A DNA stretch of 64,000 bases from Lucinisca nassula (GCA_963580285.1 OY757026.1:41911748-41975747), one strand, 5' to 3'. Counted from the stretch's first letter, positions 20,382 to 31,219 are shown. Made by a program: numbers and translations. The notes: a model not told the origin generated them from the letters alone.

Positions 20382-20752
20382 TATAAAACAGAATCTCAGG
20401 CAAATCAAGTCTTGTAAATTTATAGCTCCTGCGTCGCGTCGCCACGTTAACAAGTCGATAAAATGATTGCCCTTATAAACCCAACCCTCAACAAGACGTT
20501 TCTAACGAACACCCGTAATCTATGTTAGAAACACAAATGAGAGGCGACAACCTGATTTTATCTGAAAGGCTCACGGGTAATGGTTACGAACTGAAGGTGT
20601 TTAGCCAAGCGTCATCAGTTTCTTGAGCTTTATCACGATAGTAGGTCAGTCTGGAGGGTCGCTGACGTGTGATCAAGGGTTCGACACATGCAGGGTCTGC
20701 GACATTCTTTCGTGGAGACTGATCATGAAATATTATCATAGGTCATTCTATT

Positions 20753-20893
20753 CATCACGTTAACATTTCCGTGAAATAAACACGCCTCAAAAACCCAATT
20801 TGTATAGAGAAAAGTTGGGTTTTGGGGTATATATCATTTTCTCTATTTTTTGCTCAAAAACATAGACTGTGGGTACTCGTTAAAACCGCCCCT
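20753..20893 (+). mobile_element. foldback MITE, family A, left half
   Basis: CATCACG.., AAATAAACACGCCTC, AAAACCCAATTTGTATAGAG/AAAAGTTGGGTTTTGGGG, then TTTGCTCAAAAACATAGACT and TGTGGGTACTCGTTAAAACC. The right half is absent. Confidence 0.6.
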
Positions 20894-20984
20894 AGGATTG
20901 ACTATTAGTAAATACAGGAGTTTAAGCCCCTTCCCAAGCCCCATCTTAACCGACCCCACCCAATCCCCGCGATCTTTCCGCTGA

Positions 20985-21190
20985 TTTTACTTTTTTATTT
21001 TGGTTATACGGCCCTTTCAAGGTTATTTCACTAATTTCGAGCCGGTCGTTAATCAGAAGAGGGTGAAAAAAATCGGAGAAAAACCACATGATCGTCCGTT
21101 GCAGAACTTGGCGTCTCACATGTGGCCCGAGCCAGGCTCGAACCACAAAGAGTCAGCGCTCTTACCCATTAGGTCACGGAGGCCCATCAT
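20985..21190 (-). mobile_element. tRNA-derived SINE, family S1, old copy
   Basis: On the minus strand a tRNA-like head (GGGCCTCCGTGACCTAATGG, GGTTCGAGCC) is followed by the S1 body (GACGCCAAGTTCTGCAACGG) and the AATTAGTGAAATAACCTTGA region, with a short A-rich tail. The CTCCGGGTACTCCGG motif of the other copies is deleted here. More diverged than the copies at 40646, 48810 and 31528. Confidence 0.65.
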
Positions 21191-21884
21191 AAGTGTGATT
21201 AAAACTGAGCGACATAAGTGTATTCTTTCACCAATTTGTCTTAATGTTTTATTAATATTTTCTCTAAGTTTTTGAGCATTTGTCTGTCAAGAGCAGAAGC
21301 TATTGTTGTAGCTGAACTAGCCATCTAAATCAGGACTCAGACGCAATGAACTCTCTATTATAAACTTTATTTTCTTCTTACAACTTTTGAAACAATTCCT
21401 CGATTGTCTGTGTTTCTAGAAGTTATTAATTCTCGTAGAAATAGAATGTTACTATGCAATAGAATTTACGTATAAGCCACGGGATAGGAAAGCCTGCTTC
21501 TGTCATTGGCGAAGAGCAAAGATGCAGATCAGCCAGCATCCGCGCAGTCTGAATTGTTACTTTGTGTTCGCAGCTTAAATAGTACCATGCCTCTTTTTCT
21601 GTATAAATCAAAGAACTTGTAGCACTGGTGAGTCGAAGTCTCTGAGTGAAGGTTGCAAAATGGTCCTGTTTAACACGTAACTATCTTTTAAAGAAAAAGC
21701 AGGGTAGATTCTGATCGGATTCCACGTTCTGCAGCGTCTGATCGTGGTCTACTCCATTTGCTAATGGCCCGGTACATGAACCCAGACGAGATTTTAGCGC
21801 AAACCAACCCTTTTATACAGAGCGCTCTGACAGCAAAGGAAAAATTATGAATAACCGATAGCAAGTAGAAGCATTTGCTCTTTG
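21191..21884. other. no gene seen
   Basis: No repeat recognised. Frames are short and unsupported. Confidence 0.4.
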
Positions 21885-22200
21885 TTTGTTTAATTTGGGG
21901 TTAAACGTCCTCGTCAAGACTATTTGTCTCATTCTGGAGACGTTGCTTTCAATTTTGTGGGACTTTACCCAACACTGAGATGAAATGACATCTCAAGCAC
22001 TGTCGCCTAATGAAACCAAAAGGAGTTATATGCATGGAGGGCCGACACGCACCACTTTACCTGGGCAGGCTTAGACCTTCTAAGCGGTTTACCAGAACAC
22101 ATGTTTGTGGTCGGTTTCAGCTCTGCGTGGAAGCACCTTTCAGCCCAAACTATTTATCCAAGCCCCGATCGGCGGGGGTGGTAGGGCGGAGTCTATGCAA
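21885..22200 (-). mobile_element. SINE-like dispersed family B copy
   Basis: TTTGTTTGTTTAATTTGGGG tail, GAGACGTTGCTTTCAATTTT, GGCAGGCTTAGACCTTCTAA, GGTCGGTTTCAGCTCTGCGT and CCAAGCCCCGATCGGCGGGG: a full-length family B unit in reverse. Confidence 0.7.
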
Positions 22201-22660
22201 CTCACCAGCGGCATTGTTTCCTTCCCACCGCTGCAAGCAATGTGGCGTAAACCGGGTCGTCCAAGGTCAAGCAATGCGGTAACCATCCAGTTGCTTATCC
22301 TGCTGAACCGTAACTTCATGCGAAAGCCAACCACTCTACTCGAATCGCTAAAAGAGCCGCCTCCTACAACCAGGAACCATTTAAAGTTTTATTTGTAGCG
22401 GTGTGTTTTCAGATAACGTCAAGGTGGCAGTCGTATGACGTTTCTCTCATTTCATGTTTTACCTCGCAAATACACGGACACCATCCTTCGCATCCGCATG
22501 CTTTGCACATTTAATTACACGAAAAACTTTTTAATAAGATTCTTAAACAACCTTAGAAATGAAACTTTTCTATGTACAAGCTTAAATAATTTATTTCATT
22601 TGAATTATCCGCTTCGCCTGTTTAGTCATTTGTAGCGGTGTGTTTGTTAGGAGCTACATT
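22201..22660. other. no gene seen
   Basis: No splice-bounded exon or recognised repeat. A TTTGTAGCGGTGTGTTT word occurs twice (about 22393 and 22631), about 240 bp apart. Confidence 0.4.
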
Positions 22661-22662
22661 TA

Positions 22663-23690
22663 GGGGCCTTTTCGAGTGGAACTATAGTAGCTGCTATAGT
22701 TACTAAAGTTCCCGTCGAACATCGTTAATTTCTACTATAATGACGGTATTTGACCTTTGAACTCTACCAGAGCTCAACGGAGGTAGGGAGCGCCGTTCCT
22801 TTAGTAGCAAGACGGCGTCTTGCGGCAACATTCAAGATTTGTAAGGATAAATTTAGTCTCGATTGACTGAAATAAACAATGAACTGCTCCTTTTTCACTT
22901 ATACGTCTTTTACTTGTACTTGTTATCTATTTCTAATTATATCATATCTTTCTATCTGTCGTCATATATAGCCATACGCCCGCGAGGACATTCTAGGCAG
23001 ATGCGCTGTCGAACACAATTAATGGAAAAGAAAAGTTAAAAGCAGATAGTGAAGGGGACGAAAGATCATAGGTTAAAATAGTGAAGATGAATTAAAATCA
23101 GGTTAAAAACAATTAGAGTTGCTGTTGGGTAAAACAGCAAAAAAGGATGTGAAAATGAAAATTATGTATGGTTCTCCCATTTTATTTCCAAAAATCTGAT
23201 TGTCTTCTCGCGAATTCTGTCAAATACAGAAGAATATTAAAATCGGTGGCCTGGTCAAGGTGGTAAAGTTGATTCAGAATTGTTACTGGTGACACGTCAA
23301 ATGACATTCATACACCAGGAGGTGAACGGGCCAGACTAACTTCCCATATCACAGGTCCTGGTGTGTGGATGTCATTTGACGTGTCACCAGCAACAATTCT
23401 GATTCTGACAGCGTGTCACTAGACCACTTACTGGGTCAGCAAAACTGCTTCCGCAAGGGTCACCCGTCTATGATATTGCCCTAAAAGAAGTTGATTTTCG
23501 CCTTCAGTCAAGACTTCTTCAACTGCAGCGTAAAGCATCAATGAGGCCGCCATGTTTGTTTACTTGACAGTCTACTATAGTTGTAACTGCAGCTGTTCGG
23601 CTGGAATGATGCGCGCGCATCTAATTAATAAGCCGGCGTCAGAACTATAGTAGCTACTATAGTTCCAGTCGAAAAAGCTCTAGAGTGACC
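22663..23690. mobile_element. 1.0-kb TIR element, non-coding
   Basis: Left end GGCCTTTTCGAGTGGAACTA and right end (reverse complement) GAGCTTTTTCGACTGGAACT. Both continue into ATAGTAGCTRCTATAGTT, which is itself palindromic. No transposase frame lies inside. The body contains the foldback at 23274-23402. The TIR sequence is not one I can assign to a superfamily. Confidence 0.65.
23274..23402. mobile_element. foldback inside the TIR element
   Basis: Arms of about 48 bp: TCAGAATTGTTACTGGTGAC, ACGTCAAATGACATTCATAC, ACCAGGA, and TCCTGGT, GTGTGGATGTCATTTGACGT, GTCACCAGCAACAATTCTGA, separated by about 30 bases. Confidence 0.75.
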
Positions 23691-23884
23691 ATAGCAAAAT
23701 ACTTGTCTTTCATTAACCAGATTTTGTGTCTGCAAATAATTGATTTTTTTTCATGTTTCTTCTATGTCCTGAATCGTTCGCCTGAGTAGAATTGTGTGCA
23801 TGTGCATACCAAGCCTCTTCCCACTTTTTGATGGCAGTTGCAGTTCTTTAAAGGCCAGTTGAAAATGCGTTTTCTCAAAAGGTA

Positions 23885-24170
23885 ATTTGTTTGATTTGTG
23901 GTTAAACGTCCACGTCAACACTGCATACGCCATTTTGGAGACGTAACTTCCAATTTTGTGGGACTTGTACCCGACGTTGAGATGAAATGACATCTCAAAC
24001 CCTGTCGCCCAGTTAAACAAATAGGGTTTATAAGCATGGGCTGACCGACTCGCACGGCTTTGCCTGCGCAGGCTTAGTCTCTAAGCGGTTTAGCAGTACT
24101 CGGTTTCAACTCTGGAAACATCATGCAGCCTATCTATTTCTTCAAGCCCCGATGTTCTCGAAAGATAAAT
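23885..24170 (-). mobile_element. SINE-like dispersed family B copy
   Basis: GTTTGATTTGTGGTTAAACG, CCACGTCAACACTGCATACG, TTTTGTGGGACTTGTACCCG, TGCGCAGGCTTAGTCTCTAA and TTCTTCAAGCCCCGATG, in reverse orientation. Confidence 0.65.
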
Positions 24171-24436
24171 TATGTTTTACATAGGCTGTTAGCGAAATAT
24201 ACTACTCAAAGATTGATAGGGATCACTTTTTATACTCCGAATATTGATAAATATCTTGAGTAGAAACTTATGTGCTTTCAGTACTCATGAAAGTGCACCC
24301 TTCTCACCCTTCGCAAATGAATTCATGCACCCCAAAAAATCTTGCGTTACGCTTGATTCCAACAAAAAAATCAAACTTGTCAGTGTTCCTTTACTAAGCG
24401 TAAAAAGGATTTCATTTGATTTGTGAAACTCTAAAA

Positions 24437-25105
24437 TGCCTAGGGGACAGTTAAGAAACCGTCTGAACCCCGAGAATTAACCGTGGCGTCGAAATGTTGG
24501 AATCTGGCGTTTCTCAACGTCGTGTTGCTGAGAATCTGAATGTGTCTCAAAGCGTGGTTTCCCGAATGTGGAGTCGGCAACTTATCCACTGAAATCATTC
24601 ACACCGACTCGGTGGGGACCGAGAAAGGGCTACAACTCAACATCAGAACCGTTTTTTTGTTGATTCAGTATCGACGTCAACGGTTCCTGAACGCTACGTG
24701 CTTCAATAACGAGTTTAGGAACGGAACTGGAGTACGAATTTCTACACAAACTGTCAGAAACAGGCTCCACGAGTTCGGACTTTTAACGCTTTCTAGTACT
24801 TATTTATAGCAGGAGGCCTGCTGTACGTGTTCCGTTGACGAGATAGCACGTGCAAGACTTGGCCAGAACTCACGTTAGGTGGACGCCATTACTGTTTACT
24901 GATGAATCTAGACTTTACTGGTAAACGTCAGTTGATGTGACGAATGTCTAAAGAGTGATTTGATGAGAGCATGATCGCTATGGAAAGGGATCAGTCATGG
25001 TTTTGGCTGAGATAAGCGTGAACGGTAAAACGGACTTGAACGTCGTTGAAAACGGAACGTTAACGGCAGCGAGGTACTGAAATGAGATTCTTGATCAGTT
25101 TGTGA
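24437..25105 (+). pseudogene. Tc1-like transposase, N-terminal two thirds
   Basis: A helix-turn-helix is visible near 24490-24570: MLESGVSQRRVAENLNVSQS, then VVSRMW. Near 24745-24790, ISTQTVRNRLHEFGL is the second DNA-binding helix block of Tc1-like enzymes. Near 24893-24915, LFTDESRLYW holds the first catalytic aspartate. RDQSWFWL-type text near 24985 stands where MVWGGI is expected. Many frameshifts and stops. The sequence breaks after FV at 25105 and resumes in register at 31220 (RLYAGAVDPEF), so the retroelement insertion explains the gap. Confidence 0.6.
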
Positions 25106-25680
25106 AGTAGAAGTAAAACAAAGATCAGGAATCGATACAATTAACTTACTCCACCCATCAAAGACACCAAAGGGAAAGAAACACAAACATTAAGCGACCT
25201 GACCATAATGGAAACCTAAACAAAGGAAGGCCATAAGGACAGTTACTTTCCCACAAAATGGCCATATGGCCATCCAAAATAAAAAGACAGAAGTGATACA
25301 CACAGTAAGTAACAAACAACAACATAAAAAAACCGCCACAGAAGAACCGCCTTGGAACGGTCAGTGGAAAGATTTCCACTAGGGGGCATAAATCGATTTT
25401 ACGTGGCCAAAATCCTCGCCCTTACTTCCGTCGCGATTTAGACAAATGATTTGTTCAGTCCGCATGAAGGCCTCCTAACTCATCAGTGCAACATCTCCGT
25501 GAACACAAAAAATCAAAGAACCACAGAGGTGAGACAACGGTGAGGACTCGACACCAAGAAACCACTGAAATGCTGGAGCAAAAGAACCCCAACAGACTCC
25601 GATGGGCCAGACCAGAGACAGAGCATCAGGCACCAACCAACATTACCTTGAATTAGATCTCTCTAATTCTCAATAAGCCT
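25106..25680 (-). repeat. Penelope-like 3' UTR/tail
   Basis: Non-coding 3' part of the element. Hallmarks on the minus strand: GGCCATTTTGTGGGAAAGTA, TTTCTTTCCCTTTGGTGTCT and TTGTATCGATTCCTGATC. Copies truncated at the 5' side occur at 11410, 12172, 13122, 15190, 39433 and 43270, showing repeated target-primed insertion of this family. Confidence 0.65.
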
Positions 25681-26782
25681 TTACGTTAGAGCCGTCATAG
25701 AATCTGAGGCCTGACCCACCGGCGTGCAATTAAAGAGGGAAGCAAAGTTGCCAACCGTGATTGGGTTAACTACCATGCATGCAGTCTGTCGTATAACATC
25801 CATGTTGTACCCAATCTTTTTATATCGAAGAATGATTTTACGAATATGGGTGCTGAAGTCATTGCGGTATATTTTTCTGAATTTATATACTAAGTCACCA
25901 TAAAATTCGGGTTCCGATAGACCTTGTTGGAGAAGAGATTTAAGTCCAATATTGAATTTTGAAATTAAATCAGAAAGGCGTCTATACAATTTTGAAAAGG
26001 CTTTGCGTAGTTTATGGTACCGATAACCCTGATTAAGAACTTTAGCCGTTAATAATTTATTACGAGTGTTGAAGTCAGTAACATGACTACAAACTCTAGC
26101 AAATCGAATTAATTGCGAAATATAAACGCCATAGGATGGCGCACGAGGAACATCACCATCCAAAAAAGGAAAATTTACGATCTCAAAATCAAAGTCATCG
26201 CGTTTATCATAAATTTTGCACGAAACAAACCCATCTACAATAGATAGATGTAAATCCAAAAACGGGGCCTCCGTATCAGAAGAATTTTCTTTATTTAACT
26301 GAAGTTCTGGGGGGTAAATGTGACTGATCAGACCATCAAAATAGGTATTATCATTATTTAATAAATCATCTAAATATCTAGAAGTGGAGCTAAAAGCTTC
26401 AATAATTTCAGTTTGGTTATCAATGGAAAGCGACAACATGAAGTCTCTTTCATAACAATACAAGAACAGATCAGCCACAAGAGGTGCGCAATTCGTACCC
26501 ATCGGAATACCCACAATTTGTCTAAATAACTTAGTACCGAATCTAATATAAATATTTCAAGTAGAAAGGTGAGGGCATCACACACTTTCTGACATGACCA
26601 AAGTGTATAATTCTTATGCTCTTTAGAAGTGAAAAATGCATTTCTGACTTTACATGCAAGATAGAGAGAATCTTCTCTGTGAAAAGCCCATTCAATTAAA
26701 TCATTAAGCTTTTCTTTTATAAGATTATGAGGAAGTGTAGTGAAAAGAGTGGAAAAATCGTAAGTAGACAGACTTGTGGCAG
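25681..26782 (-). pseudogene. Penelope-like reverse transcriptase, palm and C-terminal part
   Basis: From 26782 down: TSLSTYDFSTLFTTLPHNLI (motif A region, first catalytic aspartate), KVCDALTFLLE, GIPMGTNCAPLVADLFLYCY (motif B), SRYLDDLLNNDN (YLDD active site), then YDKRDDFDFEIVNFPFL and APSYGVYISQLIRFARVCSH. The C-terminus is MVVNPITVGNFASLF to a stop at 25681. A one-base frameshift near 26558 separates the motif A part from GIPMG. The YLDD aspartates remain. An RT of this class copies its own RNA into DNA at a nick. Inactive because of the frameshift and the insertion after RAT in the fingers. Confidence 0.75.
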
Positions 26783-26818
26783 TATGTTTCCTCTGGCTTT
26801 CTTTGCCAGATCATTACA

Positions 26819-26864
26819 GGGTCACTGATGAGGCTTGATTAGCCGAAACTACGTAGTATGACCC
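26819..26864 (+). ncRNA. hammerhead ribozyme, type I, intact
   Basis: Stem I GGGTCA pairs perfectly with TGACCC (six Watson-Crick pairs). CTGATGA core, stem II GGCT/AGCC, GAAA, stem III CTA-CG-TAG, cleavage site GTA with predicted cut after 26858. Compared with the copy at 3061, stems I, II and III differ in sequence but keep pairing, which is covariation support. Confidence 0.87.
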
Positions 26865-27201
26865 ATCTTCTTTCTTACGAATGTTTTCATTGCTCTAAAA
26901 GGAACTCATTTTTGATTTTTATTTGCCTTCACTACAGCTGGTGTTGTGCCGTGTGGCGGCCGTAAAACGTCTCCCCGTACATCAACCATAGTGCAGTTTA
27001 TATTTTACTTTTGGTCCTTTGAGATCAGCGTGAATATTCTGAGAAATCAGAAATAAATTATTGGTTTAGACTCATATTCTAGACAGGTTTTTAATTATTT
27101 GGACCCCATTTTGATTTATATCAGTCTTTGTATCGACTGCCAATTCGAAATTCGAAAAATTGCAGTATGTTTTCTCTGGCTTTCTTTGCCAGATCATTAC
27201 A

Positions 27202-27247
27202 GGGTCACTGATGAGGCTTTATTAGCCGAAACTTCGTAGTATGACCC
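27202..27247 (+). ncRNA. hammerhead ribozyme, stem III weakened
   Basis: Same as the copy at 26819 except that stem III is CTT-CG-TAG, leaving a U-U mismatch, and the stem II loop is TTATT. Core and stem I are intact (GGGTCA/TGACCC). Confidence 0.82.
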
Positions 27248-27399
27248 ATCTTCTTTCTTACGAATGTTTTATTGCTCTTAAAGGAACTCATTTTTAGCTC
27301 ACCTGAGCACGAAGTGCTCAAGGTGAGCTATTGTGATCGCCCTTTGTCCGGCGTCCGTCGTGCGTCGTGCGGCTTCAACAATTCACTTAAATAACATCT

Positions 27400-29080
27400 C
27401 CTCCTATCCCTTTGGTCCGATTTCAAAATACTTTCACAGAAATGTTCCTTGGGTGACCCTCTACCAAAATTGCTAAAATGGTTCCCCTCTGCTGAACAAA
27501 ATGGCCGTCAGAGCTAAAAATAGAAAAACCTTTAAACGACATCTCCTCCTAGCCCTTTGGCCCGATTTCAAAATAATTTCACAGAAATGTTCCTTGGATG
27601 ACCCTCTACTAAAATTGCTAAAATGGTTCCGCTCCGCTGAACAAGATGGCCGCCAGAGCTAAAATAGAAGCCAGAGCTAAAAATAGAAAAACCTTTAAAC
27701 AACATCCTCTCCTAGCCCTTTGACCCGATTTCAAAATAATTTCACAGAAATGTTCCTTAGATGACCCTCTACCAAAATTGCTAAAATGGGTCCGCTCCGT
27801 TGAACAAGATGGCCGCCGGCTAAAAATAGAAAAACCTTTAAACGACATCTCCTCTTAGCCCTTTGGCTCGATTTCAAAATAATTTCACAGAAATGGTCCT
27901 GGGATGACCCTCTACCAAAATTGCTAAAATGGTTCTGCTCCACTGAACAAGATGGCCGCCAGAGCTAAAAATAAAAAACCTTTAAACGACATCTCCTCCT
28001 AGCCCTTTGACCCGATTTCAAAATAATTTCACAGAAATGTTCCTTGGATGACACTCTACCAAAATTGCTAAAATTGTTCTGATCCGCTGAACAAAATGGC
28101 CACCAGAGCTAAAAATAGAAAAAAAACCTTTAAACAATATCTCCTCCAAGCCCTTTTGCCTGATTTCTAAATAATTTCACAGCAATGTTCCTAAAATGAC
28201 CCTCTACTAAATTGCTAAAATTGTTCCGCTCGGTCGAACAAAATGGCCACCAGAGCTGAAAATAGAAAAAACATTTAAACGACATCTTCTCCTAGCCCTT
28301 TGGCCCAATTTCAAAAAAATTCCACAGAAATGTTCCTTGGATGACCCTCTACCAAAATTGCTAAAATGGTTCAGCTCCGCTGAACACAATGGCCGCCAGA
28401 GCTAAAAATAGAAAAAAACCTTTAAACGATATCTCCTAGCCTTTTGGCCTGATTTCAAAATAATTTCACAGAAATGTTCCTTGGATGACCCTCTACCAAA
28501 ATTGCTAAAATTGTTCGGCTCTGCTGAACAAATGGCCGCCAGAGCTAAAAATAGAAATAACCTTTAAACAACATCTTCTCGAAGCCCTTTGGCCTGATTT
28601 CGAAATCATTTCACAGAAATGTTCCTTAGTTGACCCTCTACTAAAATTGCTAAAATGGTTCCACTCGGCTGAACAAAATGGCCACCAGAGCTAAAAATAG
28701 AAATAATCTTTAAACGACATTTCCTCCTAGCCCTTTGGCCCGATTTCAAAATAGTTTCGCAGAAATGCTCCTTGGATGACCCTTTACCAAAATTGCTTAA
28801 ATGGTTCCGCCCCGCTGAACAAATGACCGCCAGAGCTAAAAATAGAAAAACCTTTAAATGACATCTCCTCCAAGCCCTTTGGCCCAATTTCAAATTAATT
28901 TCACAGAAATGTTCCTAAGGTGACCCTCTGCTAAAATGGTTCTGCTCCGCTAAATAAAATGGCCACCAGAGCTAAAAATAGAAAAACCTTTAAACAACAT
29001 CTCCTCCAAGCCAATTGGCCCGATTTCAAAATAATTTCACAGAATTGTTCCTTGGGTGACCCCCTACCAGAATTGCAAGC
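27400..29080 (-). repeat. satellite array, ~143 bp unit, about 12 copies
   Basis: Units contain ACGACATCTCCTCCTAGCCC, GATTTCAAAATAATTTCACA, GAAATGTTCCTTGGATGACC, CCTCTACCAAAATTGCTAAA and GAACAAGATGGCCGCCAGAG followed by CTAAAAATAGAAAAACC. The reading frames on the minus strand are array artefacts. The sequence differs from the adjacent 165-bp satellite. Confidence 0.85.
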
Positions 29081-29084
29081 AAAT

Positions 29085-30045
29085 TAAAGGGCCCTTTGGT
29101 TTTACATACATGTAGACTTATATAGGGAAATCTTTAAAAATCTTCTTCTCTGAAACCGCAAGGCCGAGGTCTTTGATTGTTGGTGTGAAGCATCATCCAG
29201 TGAACCTCTATCAAGATTGTTCAAATAATAGCCCTGGGGCAAAAAATGCACCTGCCCCAGGGCCCTTTACTTTTTCATAGGCATATATAGGGAAAATATT
29301 TAAAAATCTTCTTCTCTGAAACCACAAGGTCCAGGTCTTTAATATTTAGTATGGAGCTACGTCTAGTGGACCTCTACCAAGATTGTTCAAATTATAGCCC
29401 AGAGGCCAAAAATGCCCCCACCCTGGGCCATTTGGTTTAACATAGGCTTACATAGGGAAAATCTTTAAAAATCTTCTTCTCTGAAACCCCAAGGCCCAGT
29501 TCTTTGATATTTGGTATGAAGCTTCATCTAGTGGACCTTTATCAAGATTGTTCAAATTATAGGCCTGGAAGGAAAAATGCCCCCACCTGCGGGCCATTTG
29601 GTTTAACATTGGCTTACACAGGGAAAATCTTTAAAATTTTCTTCTTCGAAACCGTATGGCCAGGGTCTTTGATATTTGGTGTATAGTGGACCTCTACCAA
29701 GATTGGTCAAATCATAGCTCTAGGGCCAAAAATGCCTTCGCCCGGGGCCCTTTGGTTTTACATTGACTTATACAGGGACATTTAAAAAAAATCTTCTACT
29801 CTGAAACCGCAAGGCCCAGGTCTTTGATATTTCATAAGTTGGTGTGAAGCTTCATCTAGTGGACCTCTATCAAATTGTTCAAATTATAGCCCTAGGAAAT
29901 AGAAGTCAAGGCAATGAAACATTTGAAAATCTTTTTGTCTGAAACCAGAAGGCTCCGGTTTTTGATATTTGATATGAAGCTTCACTATTTAGACCACTAC
30001 CAAGATAGTTCAAATTATAGCCATGGGCCAATAATGGCTCTCCCA
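29085..30045 (-). repeat. satellite array, ~165 bp unit, about 6 copies
   Basis: The same unit as 6535-10450 but inverted: TCTTCTTCTCTGAAACCGCA, GGTCTTTGATATTTGGTGTG, GCTTCATCTAGTGGACCTCT, CAAGATTGTTCAAATTATAG. Joined directly to the 143-bp array at about 29080. Confidence 0.85.
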
Positions 30046-30118
30046 GGGGCCCACTTGTTACCCTGTGGATCAGGTGAGCGATCCAGGGCCATCATGGCCC
30101 TCTTGTTGATTTTTAATT

Positions 30119-30540
30119 GTAGCACGAAAATGTCTGGATTTCAATTTATTTAAAACCTCATTCGATTTTTTATAGACCAAAACAGATTTCTTCCTGATCG
30201 TTCAAAGACTTTATCACAATATTTAATCACATGCGTTTTAATAGCAGTAAGACAGGAAGTTAATAATTTAGAAACTTCAGTGGTAGTGCAAGAGCTAGAA
30301 TTTGCAATAAACCGTGCTTTGTAAGGTCTTTTATGAAGTTTTGATAACCAGTATAGCGTAGGAAGCTTGTCTTGGCCTTCGGTAACACACACAGCAAACT
30401 TGGTGGCTGAATGACAAACATGTTTATCTACTATAGCTCTCTCTTCATCTAAAGGCTGAAGTTCATAGGCCTTAGTACCACCAAGCTCCTGCTTAAGCGT
30501 GTTAAGATAGTGGAGCCGTCACACAACGACGACGTTGTTA
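30119..30540 (-). pseudogene. Penelope-like RT, fingers region
   Basis: Minus-strand frame with LPTLYWLSKLHKRPYKARFI and ANSSSCTTTEVSKLLTSCLT, the conserved first RT blocks of Penelope-like enzymes, then HVIKYCDKVFERSGRNLFWS. A frameshift near 30160 precedes NEVLNKLKSRHFRAT, after which the insertion at 26783-30118 interrupts. Upstream, KHVCHSATKFAVCVTEGQ is in frame to about 30420. Confidence 0.7.
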
Positions 30541-31190
30541 GCGGCCTTGTCTGCAGGGGCCAAAACAAACTTCTTTCGGTCCTTTAGAGATTATATTCCT
30601 TATCCTAGAATCAGGAATAATTTTCAAATTGCCAGTAATTACATAACCAGCAGCAGGATAGCAATACACTGAGTTTTTACAATCACATGAATCAGGACTA
30701 TTAGTATCAATATCAAGATCTGAAACTAGTTTATTGAAATTAAAAATGATAGATCCAACAGGTTTGTTATATTTATAGCAAATTATAGGTGTTTCAGTAT
30801 TTTGAAAATAAGCAGGAATGGAAGAAAGCACCGATCTCTCATGGAAGATACGGGGCAAATCTATAAAATCCACACCCTTATTAATGAAGGATATTTTAAA
30901 GAAATTGCGTTTATGATTTTTTTCAGAATCAATGTAAGGACGGAGAGTATGCTGAGTATATAAAGCCTCTAGTTAAGAGAGCCGCATCATATAACTGATT
31001 AGAACTATCGTAGAATTTATTCGCCTCGGTGTCCAGAAGACGTAAAACAGAAACGGGTAATGAACTTAAAAATGAAAGCATAGAGTGGCGTCCATGATTT
31101 AATAATATAATTGACAGTCACTTCAGTCTAGCATTGTTTCGTTTAAACGCACGTAATTTACGTTTAAAGCTACAATTTTCCTGGTGCCGT
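30541..31190 (-). pseudogene. Penelope-like N-terminal domain with CxC motif
   Basis: The frame 30538-30873 contains SIIFNFNKLVSDLDIDTNSP, then DSCDCKNSVYCYPAAGYVIT and GNLKIIPDSRIRNIISKGPK. The CDC pair and the ITGNL and SKGPK blocks recall the N-terminal extension of the permuted Penelope clade. The part up to 31190 (MLSFLSSLPVSVLRLLDTEA, FYDSSNQLYDAAL) lies in shifted frames with a stop. A GIY-YIG endonuclease core is not clearly seen, so it is probably lost or degraded. Confidence 0.6.
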
Positions 31191-31219
31191 GAGATCTAGT
31201 TCTGCGTTTGAGACACTGC

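Larger units (their letters stand above)
26783..27293 (+). mobile_element. hammerhead-ribozyme unit dimer inside the Penelope RT
   Basis: Two units start AGTATGTTTTCTCTGGCTTT at 26783 and about 27167 (period ~383 bp). Each carries a hammerhead. Unit 1 continues through GAACTCATTTTTGATTTTTA, then AGCTGGTGTTGTGCCGTGTG, GCGGCCGTAAAACGTCTCCC and GTGCAGTTTATATTTTAC. Unit 2 is cut at AACTCATTTTT by the satellite element and finishes with GATTTTTAATTG at 30112-30123. The flanks TTGTGGC (left) and TTGTAGC (right) look like a short target duplication. Confidence 0.7.
27294..30112 (-). mobile_element. Helitron/Helentron-like element with two different satellites
   Basis: The minus-strand 5' end (at 30111) is AACAAGAGGGCC with an AGGGCCATGATGGCCCT hairpin and GGATCGCTCACCTGATCC. 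The 3' end (27294) is the hairpin AGCTCACCTTGAGCACTTCG / TGCTCAGGTGAGCTAA, preceded by GACGCACGACGCACGACGGA-type sequence. The cargo is two arrays of unrelated units. It sits inside the ATTTTT run of a hammerhead unit without a visible duplication, as expected for insertion between two T bases. Confidence 0.65.
25106..31219 (-). mobile_element. Penelope-like retroelement (permuted, N-terminal CxC type), interrupted
   Basis: The element lies on the minus strand: its 5' part is near 31190 and its 3' tail ends at 25106. Possible target duplication GTTTGTGA (about 25098-25105) and GTTTGAGA (31220-31227). Coding order is N-terminal CDC-motif domain (30541-31190), RT fingers (30119-30540), then RT palm and C-terminus (25681-26782), then a ~575-bp tail (25106-25680) whose last ~400 bp recur as truncated copies across the window. 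The RT is interrupted by 26783-30118. Such N-terminal-domain Penelope elements are abundant in molluscs, according to published surveys I recall. Confidence 0.7.

Noticed and set aside
30538..31190. Viral origin for the CDC-motif protein
   Set aside because: The adjoining RT blocks and tail identify a Penelope-like retroelement, not a virus.
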